Shown here in pieces: positions 58,888 through 64,000 of a stretch of 64,000 nucleotides of DNA (position 1 is its first letter; every line of letters begins with the position of its first letter). The position numbers and the translations under genes were made by a program. Origin of the DNA: Phallus indusiatus (lineage: Eukaryota > Basidiomycota > Agaricomycetes > Phallales > Phallaceae); assembly GCA_027605045.1 (NCBI GenBank), contig JAQFWX010000018.1, positions 434,001-498,000 on the forward strand, given 5' to 3'. The notes under the pieces are model-generated. The model saw only the letters and a program-made list of their open reading frames with translations. It was not told the origin of the DNA and did no database searches.

Positions 58888-60308
58888 ATGGATCTCCAGT
58901 ATATTCTCGCTCCTGTTGTTGATATTTCAAAGGGCCGATCACCGAGCCCCCTCCTAGACATCCACCTCTCCATTTGCTCCCCTCCCACATCTTATTCCTT
59001 GTCCGGTGCTGCTCCGCAAGGCTTCGAGCCACCTCGCCCGTCTCGTCAGTTTACTTCTCACTCTGACGATATCATTCTAGCGTTCGATACTACTGTAAGT
59101 TCTTTTCGTCCTTGGTAACATTCTGCGCTTCATGAGATTAATATAACGCCAACTAGACCCATTCGTTTCCTAGGCCTTCAAAGCAAAATGTACAACCTCA
59201 TGCTGATCCTTATGCCGAAAACTTCCTCAGGGACATGATTGGCCCGGAAAAATGGGACATATTCTCTTCGCGTCTGTTCGAACGTCGTCTGGGTGCACGA
59301 GCAAAAGGAAAAGGGAAAGGAAAGCCGGGTGAGGACGACGATAACCGTTCTGGCGTGTCAGCCATCGAGTTTCTCGTTAAGGTGGAGATAGTCAAGGAAG
59401 TTCTTAGAACTTACGTTCCCTACCCGTATAACCCTCTTAAATCGCTTACGCATACATATCCCGGTGCACCTTCTGGACAAGTAATACTTACTCGTTCAAC
59501 TGTGTTAGCCTTGTCTGGCTGGTCGAATACTCAATTTTCATATTGGGCTCGCCGGGCAGAAGCTGTTTCAGTATTGGGAGAGGCCGACTCTCGTCTTCAT
59601 GCGGTCGGGGTTGCACTCGAAAGTCGTCTCAGAGGCGATAACTCCATATCACAGAACAGTGAAGCCTACTCTGTCACTGGCAAAGGACTCGACGCCATCA
59701 TAGACGAAGTCAAAAAACGTACAGGCAAAAGCCAGTTTTTGCGGGGCAAACATTCATCTCTCGATCCATATGGTACCACTATTGCGGATACGGATCAACC
59801 TATGTATCCGACCCCTTTATTTGCCATGCCCACTTTTCAAGCTGAATATTACAACCACTGGGTGAGGTATCCGGTGCACAGGAAGAAAGATCCGTCCAGC
59901 TTATACCCAAACTCCGTAATGGACCCTCCTTCGGCACCTAAGAAGAAGGGTTTCTCTCGCCCTTCACCCTACGCACTAGAATTTCTCGATTCCTCTGCTC
60001 GGGCGGGTGACTCCGAAGACAGTATGTCTTCCCCTCTCATGACCTCTCTCTCTGATATGCCCTCACCTGTCATATCGGAAGCACTTACTCTCGATCATGA
60101 CGACTTAGTCCGATCATCGCGTGTTTTACCCTCCATTCAACCAGACGACACGCCTTATTACCCCCTCTCTGAATCACGACTCGATATGTCTTTCGATATT
60201 AATAATCCGGCCAATAAACGAAAGCCCGGTGAATCGGATGCTGCATCTCAGAAAAGAGCTAGAACGTTCTTCAATAATAGTAGCAGTGCTAGTGATGACG
60301 AATTCTAG
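58888..60308 (+). CDS. Unknown nuclear-type protein, agaricomycete
   Basis: Two exons. The first (ATG 58888, or 58765) encodes MDLQYILAPVVDISKGRSPS, then LILAFDTTVSSFRPW. The intron is at gtaaca...cctag, because the donor at gtaagt breaks the frame. The second encodes PSKQNVQPHADPYAENFLRD, GPEKWDIFSSRLFERRLGARAKGKG, SAIEFLVKVEIVKEVLRTYVPYPYNPLKS, STVLALSGWSNTQFSYWARRAEAVSVLGE and later AFQAEYYNHWVRYPV. The tail is Ser/Asp-rich with NKRKPGE and SQKRART, a bipartite nuclear-localisation pattern, and ends ASDDEF. The block SAIEFLVKVEIVKEVLRTYVPY looks like a conserved folded domain. I do not recognise the family. Confidence 0.65.
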
Positions 60309-60972
60309 GCTTGGAGATGACTGCTTAGCATGTCACGATCAAAATGACTTTTCAATGATGTTCTCTTGATTTATTAGTTCCTTTCTGGCGCATGCGTTCA
60401 AATTATTTTCACTCTGTTCACCCTTCTCACTTGAAATGTATCATCAATTCATTTTCAGTTTCGAGATAGTTACATAGAAAAATTACTATACTCACTATTA
60501 CTATTTGTATTTTACCCCATCTTCTTTACGTAATAGCGAACTTTTTTTTTCACTCTGACTCGGAAGTACTAGTACGACTTTGAATTGGAGTATGAGCTGC
60601 CACTCTGTGAATCATGGTTATTCTCTAATTTTTGCTTCTGCTCTCTTACTCCTCTTGGGAAGCTACAGTCTGTTTTTCTCTGTGTTTCTCCCTAGGACAG
60701 GAATTTTGGTGAGAGTCTGAAATAACATTCAAGTATGATTGTTCATCATGGATCGTCTCAGCTTCTTGATATCCTTGCTCAAGATACTCACTATAAATAC
60801 TGGTTCGCAATGCTGATTCCAACAACAACCTTCTTTGTCATCGCAAACTGGGTAGGATGGCAATATTATCGAAATTCATGAACACACATTCCCAGCGGGG
60901 ATACTACAAATACACATGACTCTAAAAATACTATGACAACTGGTCCGTATCAGACATGAGGAATAACATTCT
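60309..60972. other. Intergenic stretch, convergent
   Basis: About 660 bases between two convergent genes. The minus strand has a short open frame at 60646-60828 without an ATG or homology. Both 3' UTRs should lie here. Nothing else seen. Confidence 0.45.
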
Positions 60973-63900
60973 CTATTTCATGTGTCGTGCGACCTGCGCA
61001 TTACGAAGTTTTGTCCACAACAGAGCACGGGCGTTGGTTTCATTATGGTTGGTGGCATCTTCTCTTTCTGCCGGTTTTTGAGGTTGCTCGGAGGGTGCTG
61101 GTCCCACGACTCGGGACGTCAGGCTAATTGGGGGAAGTCGAGACGGAGATATATATGACGGAAACTGCTTCTCTTTGTACTCATTACCCGAGAGAATACT
61201 TGGTGCTGACACCTTTTCTGCTGGCGTAATGGGAGGTTGACTGCGTAAAGGTCGACGTATTGATGGCTTCATTACTGGAGGATTCCGTTCATCTAACGGA
61301 GATGCCCTATACCCTGGACCTGGCAAACGGAGATGCCTCGCTCGTCTGTTTTATAAAGCATCATTCGATTAGCTGAAAATGGCTGCGCAATATTTAAACA
61401 AATTCAAACTAACGTCACAGCTTTTAGTGCAATCTTTGTGCGATGGGCTTCTTTCCACATGTTAAAAATGTTTCCTGTAAGTATATCAGGCCGGAGGGAG
61501 TCGATATAGGGGTCGAAGGAGAAAAAAGAAACATACGTAAAAGCTTCCTTGCATGAATATCTTCCGCTTTACTTGCTTGTATCGCTCGTGGCAATGCTTC
61601 TCGCCACTTTTTCCACATTTTGAGCTTGAGGTTTGTTGCATACAGACGTATTCCGGGAATTGACTATATGGAGATGTCGAATAATCCTGAATAACGTTTT
61701 GGGGGATAAATATTAACAACATACATCGCAATGAGAAAGCCAGGAGGAAAATGCATGGCGTAAGATATTTCGTTGATTTCGTATAATAACCTCAAGCTCC
61801 TATTTTTGAAACTATGAGACATCATCAAAATGGCAAATGTAATAAAACCTACGGCTTCCCGAAGGGCGTTTTCACAAAAGCGATCTCTCCATCGCTCCCA
61901 TGCTATCGTCAATATATTCAAACGAACCTCCTCTTCCTGTTCCGCTATGCGTAGGCGACGGGCTTTGGTTTTACGTGTTGTAGCCAACCACGCTGTGAAT
62001 GTACGCCTCAATGTTTCTAAAAAGTCGATTCATCGAGTTGGCATCAAATCCTCAAAATCGTCAAAACATTAATAAAGAAACGTACCCTCGCGTTTCACGT
62101 CAAGGTAGCTTCTTACTAAACTCAAGTTTTCTAAATTACGAGAGCGGGCTTCTTTCCATTTATTGAATATATCACTAATAGGGGTTAGTCGTGAAGCATG
62201 GGCTTAAAGGCAATTTCATTGACCTGAGAAGTTGTTTATTATACCGATCTCCTATATCCATTTCCTGAAGCTTGATTAATATGGTTTTATTTGTCCATAT
62301 TTTCGTATACTTGTTCAATATATGCTAATAATTTGTCTAAATACGACAATTAACGACGGGAAGAGTATGAGAATCGTACCTTCCGAGCTGACTTCGCATA
62401 TGCCTCTAACAAGCATTTTTCTTGCTTGCACCGTTGGTACATCGTTTTCCATTCTAGCGTTCCATGTCAAAGTTTTGAAAATAGAAAATAACTTGAAAAT
62501 AAAACCTACTTGTAAAAGACTTCTTCAAAAAATCCAACTCGACAATACGTGATTTCTTGTTTCGTCTAACGGCTGCAAGGGTCGATTGCCACTTGTTCCA
62601 AGCTGATCTCTCGAGAAAGTATTTTCGAGCAACTTTAGCTGTCCGAAATGAGGAAAGATGTTCCCGAAGACGTAAACGCCATACGAGAAGAACATTATAG
62701 GCCAAAGTGCATACGTATCGTTCTTTGGCCAACGCCTCTTGAGAGTGGTAGATCTGTAATTTCTGCTTCCAGGTGGCGAATGACGTCTTCACAAACTGGA
62801 TGGACATGTGTTGGGAAAATAGGACGGCGCGACCTTCACGGAGAAATTAACAAATGTAATACCGCAGGGAAGACCCTACCTTGCATAACGTGGATCGCTT
62901 GAAGCTGATGTTGCCACATCGCCAGGGCGGTTTGGCGTATCCGGGCATCTCGAACTCGAAAAAGCAACTGACCCCTTTCCCTCGCCACCCAAACATGCAT
63001 TACGGCTCGCAAAAGAACAACGTTACAACGATTAATGTATTTGTCACTGCGTACTATCAAAGCCTAAGACCTGGATGTCAACTGAGGGTCAATTTTCCGT
63101 ATTTTCACGTACCTCTTTGTGTAAAAAGGCTTCCTGCCAACGCTTAAAGAATCTTTTGCAAATATTGGTCTTATAGATGTCGCCGGTATACCTGTGGATC
63201 TGCCTTTATGTAGATTAAGCTTACGACAACAGGGGGGTTGAGTCAAAGAAACTGCTCACGACTGGTGCAATAGATGTTCAAATGTTTGTTTCAATAGTCG
63301 AAATTGATATCTCTTTGTCATGTAAATTTCGATGTCTTTGAGACTATAACGCCGATACCATAGATCCCAGAGTTTTTGTACAGTAAGTCTATCGTGCGTC
63401 TCCTCAAATTGGTCGGCCAGGGTTTCCAAACAATCGAGTTTTCGCAAAGCGGTTGACCATCTCTTGAATACGCGAAGAAGTAAATGGTGTAGGTGAAATT
63501 GTTCCGCTAGATGTAGCCTATACCACTTCTGAAAAAGTCGTCAATTATATATATTTCGTAGGTATAAAGTACAATAGCGAACCATCCAAACATTCCGACA
63601 GAGACGTTGTTGGCACCTTTGCTGAAAATTAGATGCCTTTACATCCAATTCTTCTTTGAATTTGTGCACTCGACGTTTGTCTAAACGTTGGTACCAACGA
63701 TGAAGCGAAGAATATAGCGATCGCTTGTTTGCCATGCTTTCGGCTTCCTGTACTTGTCGTTGAATATTGAGAAAGGCATCTCTCCATCTTATGAAATATA
63801 TTCGAAGCTGGATATTCGCTCTGGCTTCGTCAATCTGAGAGTGGGTGACCTGTGCCATGTTGGCTTGGTGTGAATAATAGACTCGAACGATTGCTCAAGA

Positions 63901-64000
63901 TACTCACACGGATCCAGCTTAAGCCGCGTCTCCATGTTTGAAAGCATGTTGACAGTAAAACCTGCCGTCTATAGTGGTCGGCGTCTTGAGAGAGTCTTGT
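60973..64000 (-). CDS. Sfi1-like centrin-binding repeat protein (cut by right edge)
   Basis: Spindle pole body/centrosome half-bridge component that binds centrin through long alpha-helical repeats. The frame is open at base 64000, so the N-terminus is missing. Repeats of the Sfi1 form (hydrophobic pattern with Trp every ~23-35 residues) continue across many exons. They include LLSTCFQTWRRGLSWIR, LRIYFIRWRDAFL, LYSSLHRWYQRLDKR, FQKWYRLHLAEQF, VFKRWSTALRKL, LTVQKLWDLWYRRYS, LAMWQHQLQAI, AWNKWQSTLAAVRR, LVWRLRLREHL, WERWRDRFCENAL and MWKKWREALPRAI. The C-terminal tail is Pro/Ser-rich, PPVMKPSIRRPLRS and SRLPPISLTSRVV, ending NAQVARHMK. Exon boundaries inside the repeats are approximate. Confidence 0.85.

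Noticed and set aside
60646..60828. Short open frame downstream of Sfi1
   Set aside because: Starts without ATG and has no homology; treated as 3' UTR or noise.

Overview
The window is eukaryotic nuclear DNA from a filamentous basidiomycete, most likely an agaricomycete. Almost every gene is split by many 45-65 base GT-AG introns. Protein families and termini match mushroom-forming fungi: fungal conventional kinesin with a KRASWFF tail, GT15 mannosyltransferase, an agaric-type BTB protein and questin-oxidase-like DUF4243. Genes sit on both strands, usually 30-600 bases apart. I found no rRNA, tRNA, CRISPR array or intact transposon. I reconstructed 34 protein genes, two of them cut by the window edges, by following splice sites and reading frames by eye. 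Exon junctions are therefore predictions.

Layout. 1-6.6 kb: the N-terminal part of an ADGF/CECR1-type adenosine deaminase (-), a vacuolar AVT-type amino acid transporter (-), a small mitochondrial-looking protein (-), and a Doc-like Fic protein (+). 7.3-20.4 kb: three long genes on the minus strand, SEC16 (COPII assembly), a Pumilio/Puf3-type RNA-binding protein and conventional kinesin heavy chain. 20.8-28.9 kb: questin-oxidase-like protein (-), BTB protein (+), OST3/OST6 subunit (-), an unknown single-pass membrane protein (+) and a zinc-finger protein (+). 29.5-40.7 kb: PIK1 phosphatidylinositol 4-kinase (+), GT15 mannosyltransferase (-), TOM40 (+) and a Gyp7-like Rab-GAP (+). 40.8-45.7 kb: a very compact block of RNA-related genes, CBC2 (+), an RRM protein (-), SNRNP27 (+), eIF1 (-), a basic nuclear-type protein (+) and RNA polymerase III subunit C11 (+). 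45.9-57.5 kb: uridine/inosine nucleoside hydrolase (+), PPP4R2 (+), proteasome ATPase RPT3 (+), pyrroline-5-carboxylate reductase (-), ALG13 (+), a FetA-like ABC ATPase (-), RPS21 (-), aprataxin (+) and a Gfo/Idh/MocA oxidoreductase (-). 57.6-64 kb: a small coiled-coil protein (-), an unknown nuclear-type protein (+) and a Sfi1-like centrin-binding repeat protein (-), cut by the right edge.

Most genes are conserved housekeeping functions: secretory pathway (SEC16, OST3, ALG13, GT15, PIK1, Gyp7), RNA metabolism and translation, protein turnover, mitochondrial import, and cytoskeleton. They do not form a pathway cluster. The most unusual items are the Doc-like Fic gene, the 32-base gap between two co-oriented genes at 45.07-45.10 kb (a candidate dicistronic transcript), 6- and 8-nt microexons in the transporter and kinesin genes, a Pumilio protein whose eight base-reading triads all match the human PUM/Puf3 set, and a lone bacterial-type FetA-like ATPase.
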